Shown: piece after piece, positions 27,643 to 35,744 of the stretch
Position numbering within the stretch: the first letter of the stretch is position 1
Layout of the letters: the number at the start of each line of letters is the position of its first letter
Assembly (NCBI RefSeq): GCF_025548535.1
Contig: NZ_JAJLQW010000004.1
Coordinates: forward strand, 124,001-188,000
Source of the DNA: Undibacterium sp. Jales W-56
Lineage (GTDB): Bacteria > Pseudomonadota > Gammaproteobacteria > Burkholderiales > Burkholderiaceae_D
Reading direction: 5' to 3'
DNA length: 64,000 bases
The notes under the pieces: generated by a model
Told to the model about the DNA's origin: nothing
The model's database searches: none
The model's input: the letters and a program-made list of their open reading frames with translations, nothing else
Translations under genes and position numbers: made by a program

Positions 27643-28593
27643 ATGTTGAGCCGCACCGCAGATCATTTATTCTGGATGGCACGCTACACCGAACGGGCTG
27701 AAAATACCGCTCGCATGCTGGACGTCAACGTGCAGACCTCGATGCTGCCGCAATCGGCAGAAGACGCCGAGCAGGGCTGGCGCGCGATGCTCGGCATCTC
27801 GGAATTGCAAAGCGCGTTCGATCATCAATATGGCTTGCTGAATGCCAAAGACGTACTCGACTTCATGGTGCGCGACCCGGACAACCCATCTTCGATCGCG
27901 GCCTGCCTGACTGAAGCCCGGGAGAATGCCCGTGCGGTGCGCGGCACCCTGACCACGGAAGTCTGGGAAACCCAGAACGCGACCTGGCTCGACATGCAGC
28001 AGCGACTGAGTAGCGGCCTGCTGGAAACCGATCCCAGCCAGTTTTTTGAATGGGTCAAATATCGCTCGCATTTATCGCGCGGTGTGACGCTGGGCACCAT
28101 GCTCAAAGATGAAGCCGTGCACTTTATACGGCTGGGTACTTTTCTGGAACGGGCCGATAACACGGCGCGGATTCTGGATGTGAAATTTCATGCGGCAAAA
28201 GAAATCAGCCGCCGCGACGAAGCGGTGCAACGCGATTTTTATTACTGGGCGGCGCTGCTGCGCTCGGTCTCGGGCTTTGAGATTTATCGCAAAGTCTATC
28301 GCGATGTCATCACGCCGGAACGCGTCGCTGAACTGCTGATGCTGCGCGGCGATATGCCGCGTTCGCTGCTGGCCTGCATGGAGGAAGTGGTGCATAACCT
28401 CAAGGAAGTGCGTAACGACGTGTCGTCCGATACCGAGAGATTCGCCGGAAAATTGCATGCGGAACTGCAGTTCGGTCGCATCGAAGATATTCTCGCCGCC
28501 GGTTTGCACGATACACTGAGCGAGTTTTTAGAGCGCATCTTTGTGCTGGGTAACCGGGTCAGCCGCGACTTCCTGGTGCCGCTTGCCGCCTGA
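27643..28593 (+). CDS. Alpha-E domain protein
   Basis: A 316-residue all-helical protein beginning MLSRTADHLFWMARYTERAENTAR-like (MLSRTADHLFWMARYTERAE), the alpha-E family signature (formerly DUF403). It contains repeated acidic/basic helices, including GTFLERADNTARILD near residue 168. These proteins always accompany circularly permuted ATP-grasp ligases; their biochemical role is not established. It lies 71 bp after the ATP-grasp gene with a GGAG ribosome-binding site. Confidence 0.9.
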   Translation: MLSRTADHLFWMARYTERAENTARMLDVNVQTSMLPQSAEDAEQGWRAMLGISELQSAFDHQYGLLNAKDVLDFMVRDPDNPSSIAACLTEARENARAVRGTLTTEVWETQNATWLDMQQRLSSGLLETDPSQFFEWVKYRSHLSRGVTLGTMLKDEAVHFIRLGTFLERADNTARILDVKFHAAKEISRRDEAVQRDFYYWAALLRSVSGFEIYRKVYRDVITPERVAELLMLRGDMPRSLLACMEEVVHNLKEVRNDVSSDTERFAGKLHAELQFGRIEDILAAGLHDTLSEFLERIFVLGNRVSRDFLVPLAA

Positions 28594-28699
28594 TGAATCA
28601 CCTTAAAAAACATACTCTCACTCAGTATTTTTAGCTAACGCAATATCAACCAGCGGATTCGGCTTGTTTTTATACGAAAAAGTGGGAGTATATTAATTT

Positions 28700-29518
28700 A
28701 TGCAATTATCAATACGACACGAAACCACTTACCGCTACACCGCGCCGCTGGCTTATACCATCCAGCAACTGCGCCTGACGCCGCGCGTGGAGTCGCAACA
28801 ACGCAGCCTGTCCTGGCAAATCGATACCACCGGCCATCGCCATGCGTATACCGACGCCTACGGCAATTTGTCGCACATGCTGACCATCAATGGCCAACTC
28901 GAGGCGCTGACGATCGTCGCACAAGGTGTCGTCGAGACCATCTTCCCGTATCAGGGCAGGCTGAATTTAATCGAACACTTGTCGCCGCTGATTTTTACGG
29001 TACCCACACCGCTCACCGAACCGACCGCTGGCATCGTCGCGTTTTCTGCGAATTGCCTGCCTGCCAAGCCTGAGCAAACCCAGACCAGGCATCTCATGAA
29101 AATGGCCGAGCACATCTTTGGTGCGGTAGCGTATCAAAGCGGTGCGACCGTGGTGACCACCACCGCGAACGATGCCTTGCTAATGGGGCGAGGCGTATGT
29201 CAGGATCATGCCCACCTATTCCTTGCCTGCTGCCATGCTCACGGCATTCCCGCGCGCTACGTCAGCGGCTATATCGATCCGGGCTCGACCGATCATGCCG
29301 CGAGCCACGCCTGGGTTGATGTCTGGGTCGAAGACAGCGACTTCTCCGGCTGGGTCAGCATCGACGTGACGCATGCACGTCTGATGACCGATGCGTATTG
29401 CCGCCTGGCGATCGGCCGTGACTACGATTCCGCCGCGCCCATTCGCGGCGTCAGACGCGGCGGCGGCGATGAACTACTCGATGTCAAGGTTCAGGTAGTG
29501 CCGATTTACGAGAGCTAA
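28700..29518 (+). CDS. Transglutaminase-like protease with bacterial N-terminal beta domain
   Basis: A 272-residue protein. The N-terminal half (MQLSIRHETTYRYTAPLAYT) is the bacterial transglutaminase-like N-terminal domain. The catalytic triad is visible in the C-terminal half: Cys in GRGVCQDHAHLFL near 171, His in ASHAWVDVWV near 208 and Asp in SIDVTHAR near 224. Such enzymes probably hydrolyse or transfer isopeptide or peptide bonds. A 106-bp gap to alpha-E contains a small inverted repeat but no gene. Confidence 0.92.
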   Translation: MQLSIRHETTYRYTAPLAYTIQQLRLTPRVESQQRSLSWQIDTTGHRHAYTDAYGNLSHMLTINGQLEALTIVAQGVVETIFPYQGRLNLIEHLSPLIFTVPTPLTEPTAGIVAFSANCLPAKPEQTQTRHLMKMAEHIFGAVAYQSGATVVTTTANDALLMGRGVCQDHAHLFLACCHAHGIPARYVSGYIDPGSTDHAASHAWVDVWVEDSDFSGWVSIDVTHARLMTDAYCRLAIGRDYDSAAPIRGVRRGGGDELLDVKVQVVPIYES

Positions 29519-29591
29519 CCTAGCTTCGCAAATCGCTTACAGAATTTAGCCTTAGGGTAAAATAAGCCTTTTACCAAAGACTCTTGCAACA

Positions 29592-30467
29592 ATGACCTAC
29601 TGTGTTGGCATGCGCCTCGATGCGGGGCTGGTTTTTCTCTCCGACTCCCGTACCAATGCGGGCGTCGATCAGGTCGGCACTTTCCGCAAAATGAGCGTGT
29701 TTGAAAATCCCGGCGATCGCATGCTGGTCTTGATGACCGCCGGCAATCTGTCGATCTCGCAATCGATCCGCCAATTGGCGTCTGAACATGTGTGCGCCGA
29801 TGGCAGCACGATCTGGAACGCCCCGAATATGTATGAAGCCGCGCGCATCCTCGGCGAAGTCGTGCGCGCCGTGCATAAGAGAGATGCCGCCTCATTATCC
29901 GAATTCGGTATCGACTTCAATGTCAGCATTATTTTTGGCGGTCAGATCAAAGGCGAGCGCTGCCGCCTGTTCCAGATTTATGCGGCAGGCAATTTCATTG
30001 AATCGCACAATGAAAATACCTACTTCCAGATCGGCGAAGCCAAATACGGCAAGCCGATCATCGACCGGGTGGTCACGACCGCAACACCGCTCGATGAAGC
30101 GGCAAAATGCGCCCTGATTTCCATGGACTCGACGCTGAAATCGAACGTCTCGGTCGGCCTGCCACTGGATTTGCTGGTGTACGAAAATAATAGTCTGGCG
30201 GTGACCCGCTTTGTCACGATAGACGAAAAAAATCAATACTTCCAAATGATACGCAGCACCTGGGGCCGTCAGTTGAAAAGCGTATTCGAGGGCATCGATG
30301 ATCCGGTATGGAATGCCGCACCGGAGGCAACCAGCAATGTGCTGTCATCCACCAATATGAATAGCAAACCCGTACGCGTTGCGATACCAAGCCATGTCAG
30401 TACGACTGGCATCGATGCAGCGCCGCTGCAAAGTCTGGCACAGCAATTCAATCCTAAGCAGCCATAA
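29592..30467 (+). CDS. Anbu-type proteasome-like peptidase
   Basis: A 291-residue Ntn-hydrolase of the Anbu family (ancestral beta subunit, COG3484). It starts MTYCVGMRLDAGLVFLSDSRTN, so after Met removal Thr2 would be the nucleophile, with Asp/Arg in SDSR and Lys in FRKM as expected for a proteasome-like site. The LMTAGNLSISQS and FQIGEAKYGKPI stretches are family typical. The about 40-residue C-terminal tail is rich in Ser/Asn. It is the last gene of the ATP-grasp cluster, ended by a strong hairpin. Confidence 0.93.
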   Translation: MTYCVGMRLDAGLVFLSDSRTNAGVDQVGTFRKMSVFENPGDRMLVLMTAGNLSISQSIRQLASEHVCADGSTIWNAPNMYEAARILGEVVRAVHKRDAASLSEFGIDFNVSIIFGGQIKGERCRLFQIYAAGNFIESHNENTYFQIGEAKYGKPIIDRVVTTATPLDEAAKCALISMDSTLKSNVSVGLPLDLLVYENNSLAVTRFVTIDEKNQYFQMIRSTWGRQLKSVFEGIDDPVWNAAPEATSNVLSSTNMNSKPVRVAIPSHVSTTGIDAAPLQSLAQQFNPKQP

Positions 30468-30498
30468 GCCACTGGCATCGAGATGCAAATGAGGTCGA

Positions 30499-30535
30499 AA
30501 AAATGGGCGCTACGATAGCGCCCATTTTCCTTTTC
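30499..30535 (+). terminator. Bidirectional terminator between anbu and tag
   Basis: A 12-13 bp perfect stem (about 30500-30512 with 30516-30528) around a 3-nt loop is followed by a T-rich tract on the plus strand and preceded by an A-run that serves the minus strand. It can end both the Anbu operon and tag transcription. Confidence 0.9.
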
Positions 30536-30550
30536 CCGCAAACAAACTGA

Positions 30551-31105
30551 TTACGACTTACGCCAGGCGCAATCGGCCGCGTGATCCTGCACCATCCCGA
30601 TTGCCTGCATATACGCATAAATAATCGTCGATCCTACGAACTTAAATCCACGTTTACCCAGATCTTTCGAGATCCGGTCTGACAAATCGGTTTTAATAAT
30701 TCTCTCGCCATTATTACGGATCGGCTTACCGTCAACATAAGCCCACAAATACGCATCCAGGCCACCGGCTTCCTCGCATAATCGCAGATATGCCTGCGCA
30801 TTCGTAATCGCCGCCGCGACCTTCAGGCGATTGCGTACAATGCCGGGATTCGCCAATAGTTGCGCGACTTTCTCTGCATCATACACAGCGATCTTCCGCG
30901 CATCCCAATGATCGAACGCCTTGCGATAATTTTCGCGTTTGTTGAGTATCGTCTCCCAGCTCAGTCCCGCCTGCGCTCCTTCCAGATTCAGCATCTCGAA
31001 CAAACGTAATTCATCGTGACAAGGCACACCCCACTCATGGTCGTGATAATGAAGATAAAGCGGATTCGCTGGATTAGCCCAGGCGCAGCGTTGCGTAGTC
31101 ATCAT
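30551..31105 (-). CDS. tag: DNA-3-methyladenine glycosylase I
   Basis: Base-excision repair enzyme removing 3-methyladenine. The 184 residues show the zinc ligands Cys (RCAWAN, residue 6-7) and His (YHDHEWGVP) at the N-terminus with the C-terminal HAADC pair, plus FEMLNLEGAQAGLSWETIL and FVGSTIIYAYMQAIGMV. Start may be the second of two adjacent Met codons. It is 10 bp downstream of the M50 protease gene on the same strand. Confidence 0.95.
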   Translation of the reverse strand: MMTTQRCAWANPANPLYLHYHDHEWGVPCHDELRLFEMLNLEGAQAGLSWETILNKRENYRKAFDHWDARKIAVYDAEKVAQLLANPGIVRNRLKVAAAITNAQAYLRLCEEAGGLDAYLWAYVDGKPIRNNGERIIKTDLSDRISKDLGKRGFKFVGSTIIYAYMQAIGMVQDHAADCAWRKS

Positions 31106-31114
31106 CGTTCCATC

Positions 31115-31828
31115 TTAAGATTTAGGCAAAATCTCATGCAATTCGTAACTCATCAAGGCCAGAAACGCGACCAGGCCCAGATACAGGACGCCATAATTGA
31201 TACGCGTATTGGTCGGGACTTGATAGTAGTCGGCGGGCAAACCCTCTGGGGCTTCTTTGGAGAATGCCTGCTTTAACTGCGGATAAGCCAGAAGCGCAAT
31301 CAAAATCAGCATGGGGCTTGGATTATAAAAAAATAAGGCAATCAGCAAAGGAATACCGGCTAACCAGACCTTAGGTGAAATAATGGCGGTGATGCGACCG
31401 CCGTCCAGCGGCGAAATCGGAATCAGGTTGAACAGATTAATCATGAATCCCGAATAGGCCAAAGCCAGCATCAGGTTACTGCCATAATTCCGTCCTATCC
31501 AGTAACAGGCCAGCGCCCCCATGCTGCCGGCAATCGGTCCGGCAAACCCGATATACGCCTCGGTCTCTACATCGTGCGGCAATTCTTTTAGCTGTATCCA
31601 GGCACCGACGAAGGGGATAAAGGTCGGCGCTCCGACATCCAGTCCGCGCTGGCGAGCCGCGATAAAATGTCCCATTTCATGCACGAAAATCAGCAACACA
31701 AAACCGACCGCATAAGGCCAGCCAAAAATCCATGAATACACCAGCATGGAGATAATCATGCTGCCGCCCGTCGTCAGCAACTTACCCAGCTTACCAACGG
31801 CGAACAGCCATGTGAACAACTTAAGCAT
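31115..31828 (-). CDS. Site-2 protease family (M50) membrane metalloprotease
   Basis: A 237-residue polytopic membrane protein. HEMGHFIAAR near residue 49 is the HExxH zinc motif within a helix, and NLIPISPLDGGR near 140 is the second S2P motif with the third ligand Asp. No PDZ domain is present, so it is the compact S2P type rather than RseP. It is followed by tag and preceded by DUF2167, 49 bp away, all on the minus strand. Substrate unknown. Confidence 0.88.
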   Translation of the reverse strand: MLKLFTWLFAVGKLGKLLTTGGSMIISMLVYSWIFGWPYAVGFVLLIFVHEMGHFIAARQRGLDVGAPTFIPFVGAWIQLKELPHDVETEAYIGFAGPIAGSMGALACYWIGRNYGSNLMLALAYSGFMINLFNLIPISPLDGGRITAIISPKVWLAGIPLLIALFFYNPSPMLILIALLAYPQLKQAFSKEAPEGLPADYYQVPTNTRINYGVLYLGLVAFLALMSYELHEILPKS

Positions 31829-31877
31829 GCAACGCTTCCTTAGTTATTGTGATGTGACACGCGAATCAAGCCAGGTC

Positions 31878-32786
31878 TTAAGCAGTATCGCCATCCTTCT
31901 TTTTACCGAACAGCTTGGCAAGCGCTGTACCTGCCGCTGCCAGGCCCACCAATAGTATTTTCTTGAACGCCAATAACATCGCAAAGATCTTCCCGAAGAA
32001 ACCCAGTTTGGCAGCGACCCCGCCGGCGACCAAAGCCGCTAAACCGTACTCGGCGACCTTGTCGCTTTTTGCATCAAAATCGGCATAACGATTGCCGTCA
32101 ACGAATTCAGTAAAGGCGACGACGTTCTGCATTTCTTTTTTCACTTCGGTGATTTGCTCCATCCCTGCCACCGCATTCAATACCAGGACGCCCTTGCGAC
32201 CGAGTACGCGGATATTGTAGTTCAGTGAATTCTCGCCGGCCTTGCTACCGGAGAATTCCTTGGCCCAATAAAACTTGTGGCTCGCTTTATCGTAGCTGGG
32301 CTTCTCCGCCCAACCCACCAGCGTCATCGGCGCGTAACCGGCCTTCTTGCGCTCCTCGTTGGATGCGAGGTTAGCCTCTTTCATCTCCTTGAGCAAATCG
32401 TCGTAATTGATACTGTCGGCATCGTCGTCCTTGACATGACCGTCTTCATCATAGGTAACGACCACCCCCCAGCTTGCCGCACTCAGCGGACTGAGGTTGG
32501 CCGGAAAAATCATGCCCAGAGTTTTGGCGCCCGGCGGATTACCCCAGGCATCGACCAATACTTTTTCTGCATCTTCCGGTGATAAATAACGGAATGACGG
32601 GGATAAATTTAGGTGCGCGATACCGTTTTGCAAGGTGATTTTGCCTTGCTGGAATTTCAATGAAGCGACAAATTCTTCTGCTGTCATTTTCTTTTCCGGC
32701 GCATCGGCAGCGGCGGCAGCTTGCCCCATCTGTGCAAACAACAGCGAGACAGCAATGGCGACTACGACTCCTAATTTTTTAAACAT
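31878..32786 (-). CDS. DUF2167 family membrane protein
   Basis: A 302-residue protein with an N-terminal signal peptide (about residues 1-24), an extracytoplasmic domain with PANLSPLSAASWGVVVTYDEDGHVKD-type segments (PLSAASWGVVVTYDEDGHVK) near 100, and one or two C-terminal hydrophobic helices followed by a short Lys-rich tail. DUF2167 proteins are conserved envelope proteins of unknown function. It precedes an S2P protease gene, which hints at, but does not prove, a protease-substrate or regulator relation. Confidence 0.85.
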   Translation of the reverse strand: MFKKLGVVVAIAVSLLFAQMGQAAAAADAPEKKMTAEEFVASLKFQQGKITLQNGIAHLNLSPSFRYLSPEDAEKVLVDAWGNPPGAKTLGMIFPANLSPLSAASWGVVVTYDEDGHVKDDDADSINYDDLLKEMKEANLASNEERKKAGYAPMTLVGWAEKPSYDKASHKFYWAKEFSGSKAGENSLNYNIRVLGRKGVLVLNAVAGMEQITEVKKEMQNVVAFTEFVDGNRYADFDAKSDKVAEYGLAALVAGGVAAKLGFFGKIFAMLLAFKKILLVGLAAAGTALAKLFGKKKDGDTA

Positions 32787-33004
32787 GGTTTCCCTTGGCG
32801 ACTTGATGATTTAGCGGATATTGATTTGCGTTCTGTGAAATAAGCCGGCAATATTATCAAATTAACCACTCCAATAATAGTGATGCATAAAAATATATTT
32901 CTGCATCGATGTAAGTTCGCACCGCCCATGGCGACTAATTATCTGCCAGCACCGGCTGCAACAATACCCCGAATCGACTCACCATACACCTCATAAGGTA
33001 AGCC

Positions 33005-33517
33005 ATGAACAGACGGCATTTCATACAGACCCTGGCGCTATCGGGTTTATCCATTGCAGGCGCGAACAGCATGGCGCAGAACGGCAAAGACCCTGCGAAA
33101 TATACGATGCAAGGGGTCGATATGTACGGCAAAAAATTCGACCTGAGCGATTTATCCGGGCAGACTGTGCTGGTCAGCTTTTTTACCGGCGGCTGCAATC
33201 TTTGCGCCCGTGATCTGAAATTGATGCGCGAATTTTATGTCGGCAATGCAAGGAGAAAATTCGTGTTGTTAGCCGTAAATGTCGATCAGGACAAAAAAGA
33301 CTTTGACACCTACAATCAATTTGTGTCACTGGCGATTCCCAAGGAACAGCGCTTCCCTACCGTGTGGCGCAACGCACCGGGCCACAAAGATAATTTTGGC
33401 GCAATCGTGCGCCAGCCTACGCATTTTGTGCTGAATCCCCAGAGTGAACTGGTCTTCAGGAGGGAAGGCACATTTCAGCCCGACGACTGGGATAATCTAT
33501 GGCTGTCATTGAGTTAA
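33005..33517 (+). CDS. TlpA/AhpC-like thioredoxin-fold protein, Tat-type signal (copy 1)
   Basis: A 170-residue redoxin. The N-terminus MNRRHFIQTLALSGLSIAG has the twin-arginine pattern RRxF plus a hydrophobic stretch, so export by Tat is likely. The thioredoxin-like domain carries GGCNLCARDL, a CxxC active site near residue 63, then LLAVNVDQDKKDFD. The C-terminal region (PTHFVLNP) has the cis-Pro loop. It is about two-thirds identical to the next gene, indicating a tandem duplication. Confidence 0.85.
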   Translation: MNRRHFIQTLALSGLSIAGANSMAQNGKDPAKYTMQGVDMYGKKFDLSDLSGQTVLVSFFTGGCNLCARDLKLMREFYVGNARRKFVLLAVNVDQDKKDFDTYNQFVSLAIPKEQRFPTVWRNAPGHKDNFGAIVRQPTHFVLNPQSELVFRREGTFQPDDWDNLWLSLS

Positions 33518-33642
33518 ATTTCACGACATCGCGCCTACGGTTTATGATAAGGCTACTGCGCCGGGCAAGCTAGCGAGTTTTTCAAGCGCCATTCCACGAT
33601 CTATTCACGACTTAGTCACTGTCATTACTTGATGAGGTTCTT

Positions 33643-34155
33643 ATGAACAGAAGAGATTTTATGCAATCGACGACACTCGCCGGCCTGATGATGGCGTCGC
33701 CATTCGCGCTGGCCCAGGCAAAACCGGATGCGCTGACATATAAGCTGCAAGGCACCGATATCGCGGGCAAGAAACTCGATTTAAATCATTTTTCAGGCCG
33801 CACGGTGTTAGTCAGTTTCTTTACTTTCGATTGCGATCTATGCAGCCACGACCTGAAATTGATGCGCGAATTTTATGTCAGCAATGCCAAGAAAAAATTC
33901 GTTCTGCTCGGTGTGAATATCGATCAAAACAAAAAAGACCTGGACGAATACAACGACATTACGACCCATGCCTACCCTAAGGACCAACGTTTTCCTACGG
34001 TGTGGCGCAACGCGCCTGGGCACTCGGATAATTTCGGCAAAATCGTCACGCAGCCGACTCACTTTGTTCTGGACCCAAAGCATCAATTGGCGTTTAAACG
34101 GGAAGGTACGTTTCAGCCCGGCGATTGGGACAAACTGTGGTTATCACTGGAATAA
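33643..34155 (+). CDS. TlpA/AhpC-like thioredoxin-fold protein, Tat-type signal (copy 2)
   Basis: A 170-residue paralogue of the preceding gene with MNRRDFMQSTTLAGLMMAS as a Tat-like signal, DCDLCSHDL as CxxC site, and the shared block FPTVWRNAPGH near residue 118. Same length and no gaps. The 125-bp spacer has no detectable promoter motif. The pair may act as periplasmic reductants or peroxidase-like proteins; the substrate is unknown. A hairpin terminator follows. Confidence 0.85.
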   Translation: MNRRDFMQSTTLAGLMMASPFALAQAKPDALTYKLQGTDIAGKKLDLNHFSGRTVLVSFFTFDCDLCSHDLKLMREFYVSNAKKKFVLLGVNIDQNKKDLDEYNDITTHAYPKDQRFPTVWRNAPGHSDNFGKIVTQPTHFVLDPKHQLAFKREGTFQPGDWDKLWLSLE

Positions 34156-34169
34156 ACGATCACGATAAT

Positions 34170-34190
34170 AACTGTGGCGATCACAGTTTT
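34170..34190 (+). terminator. Hairpin after the redoxin pair
   Basis: AACTGTG (34170-34176) pairs with CACAGTT (34182-34188) around a 5-nt loop, followed by TT on the plus strand. It lies 14 bp after the second redoxin and 7 bp before the convergent photolyase stop. Confidence 0.65.
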
Positions 34191-34196
34191 CCAGCC

Positions 34197-35726
34197 TCAA
34201 AGTTGATCAAGATTGGCACGCAGCATCTGCGCCCGCGCACTGAATCCCTCGATCGACTCTGCATCCATTTTATCTAATTGCCGATATACCATGCCGATAC
34301 GCGGATTATTCGCCAGTCGATCCGCATTGCGATAAAAAAAGTCCCAGTACAGTGCGTTATAAGGGCAAGCCCGCTCACCGAGCCGGGCTTTTTTATCGTA
34401 GTGACATCCCTTGCAATAATCACTCATTCTATCTATGTAAGCGGCGCTGGACACATAGGGCTTGGTTGCCAGCAATCCGCCATCCGCAAACTGGCTCATG
34501 CCCAAGGTGTTCGGCATCTCGACCCATTCGAAAGCGTCGATATACACCCCCAGATACCAGCAATGAAGCGCATGCGGATCAAGCCCGGCCAGCAGCGCAA
34601 AATTACCGATTACCATTAGTCTTTGTATGTGATGCGCATGCGCCTGCTCCAGCGACTGCCCGATCGCATGAGACAGGCAACGCATCTTGGTTTGCCCGGT
34701 CCAGAACCAAGCCGGCAAGCCATTCGAGTGGCCGAATACATTGTGCTGTCCGTAGTCCGGCATGTTTGTCCAATACACCCCGCGCACATATTCACGCCAC
34801 CCCAGAATTTGTCGGATAAACCCTTCCACCGCCGCCAGCGACGCATGACCGCTGCGATACGCCGCCTCTGCTTTACCGACGACTTCACGCGGGTTCAGCA
34901 TTTTGACATTCAGTGCGAACGACAGCAGGGAATGAAATAAGCGCCAGGCATGGCTATTCATGGCATCCTGAAAATCGCCGAAATGCGGCAGCGCTTGTTC
35001 GATAAATGCATCTAGCTGCTGCAACGCTTCAGCACGATTCAGCGCCCATGCCAATTGATGTGCCTGCGGATTGCCAAAACTCTGCACACCTGCCGCGACG
35101 ATGGCGTGCCACAAGGCGGAATGATCGTGGCAGATGCGCGCATCCACAGGCTCTGGTGGCGTGCCGCGCCAGGGCTTACGATTGTCATGATCGTAGTTCC
35201 ACTGACCGCCGGCGGGCTTCGCCGCGTCCGCCATCAAGATATGATGTCGCACACGCATCTGCCGATAAAAATATTCCATCAGCCATTGACGGCGACCGGT
35301 AAAAATTTCTGCGGCTTCTGAGCGCGTCGTATAGAAATGCTCGCTATCGACCATCACCCAGGCCAATGCTGTACGCCGCCCATGTTCATACAATTGCTGA
35401 TCGAGTCGCCACTCGTCCGGTGCCTGATATTCAAAACCGCTGGCCTGGTAATGCGCGATCAGATAATCAATATTGGCGGGCAGCGATTGGCGGTTCTCCA
35501 CATCATCAATCGTCAGATAATGGACCCGGTGGCCGCGCTCCTTTAATTGACGCGCCATGTCGCGCATCGCGGCAAAAATTGCCAGAATCTTCTGCGCATG
35601 ATGCAACACATAGTCGGTTTCCTGACGTATTTCCATCAAGACATAGACAATGTCGTCCGCCGTCTCGGAAAACCAGCGATGCTGGGGATTGAGCTGATCG
35701 CCGAGGATCAATCGCAGTGTAATCAT
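34197..35726 (-). CDS. Iron-sulfur bacterial photolyase/cryptochrome (FeS-BCP, PhrB (6-4) type)
   Basis: A 509-residue flavoprotein of the COG3046 group. The N-terminus RLILGDQLNPQHRWF is diagnostic. The four cluster cysteines of FeS-BCP enzymes can be placed: HALHCWYLG near 350, DYCKGCHYD near 437-440 and ERACPYNALYW near 453. The tail INxLYWDFFxRN-type region (ALYWDFFYRN) follows. Proteins of this group repair (6-4) photoproducts with a DMRL antenna or act as blue-light regulators. It is the last of four co-oriented light-repair genes. Confidence 0.9.
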   Translation of the reverse strand: MITLRLILGDQLNPQHRWFSETADDIVYVLMEIRQETDYVLHHAQKILAIFAAMRDMARQLKERGHRVHYLTIDDVENRQSLPANIDYLIAHYQASGFEYQAPDEWRLDQQLYEHGRRTALAWVMVDSEHFYTTRSEAAEIFTGRRQWLMEYFYRQMRVRHHILMADAAKPAGGQWNYDHDNRKPWRGTPPEPVDARICHDHSALWHAIVAAGVQSFGNPQAHQLAWALNRAEALQQLDAFIEQALPHFGDFQDAMNSHAWRLFHSLLSFALNVKMLNPREVVGKAEAAYRSGHASLAAVEGFIRQILGWREYVRGVYWTNMPDYGQHNVFGHSNGLPAWFWTGQTKMRCLSHAIGQSLEQAHAHHIQRLMVIGNFALLAGLDPHALHCWYLGVYIDAFEWVEMPNTLGMSQFADGGLLATKPYVSSAAYIDRMSDYCKGCHYDKKARLGERACPYNALYWDFFYRNADRLANNPRIGMVYRQLDKMDAESIEGFSARAQMLRANLDQL

Positions 35727-35744
35727 AGATACCTTCAGGATGCT

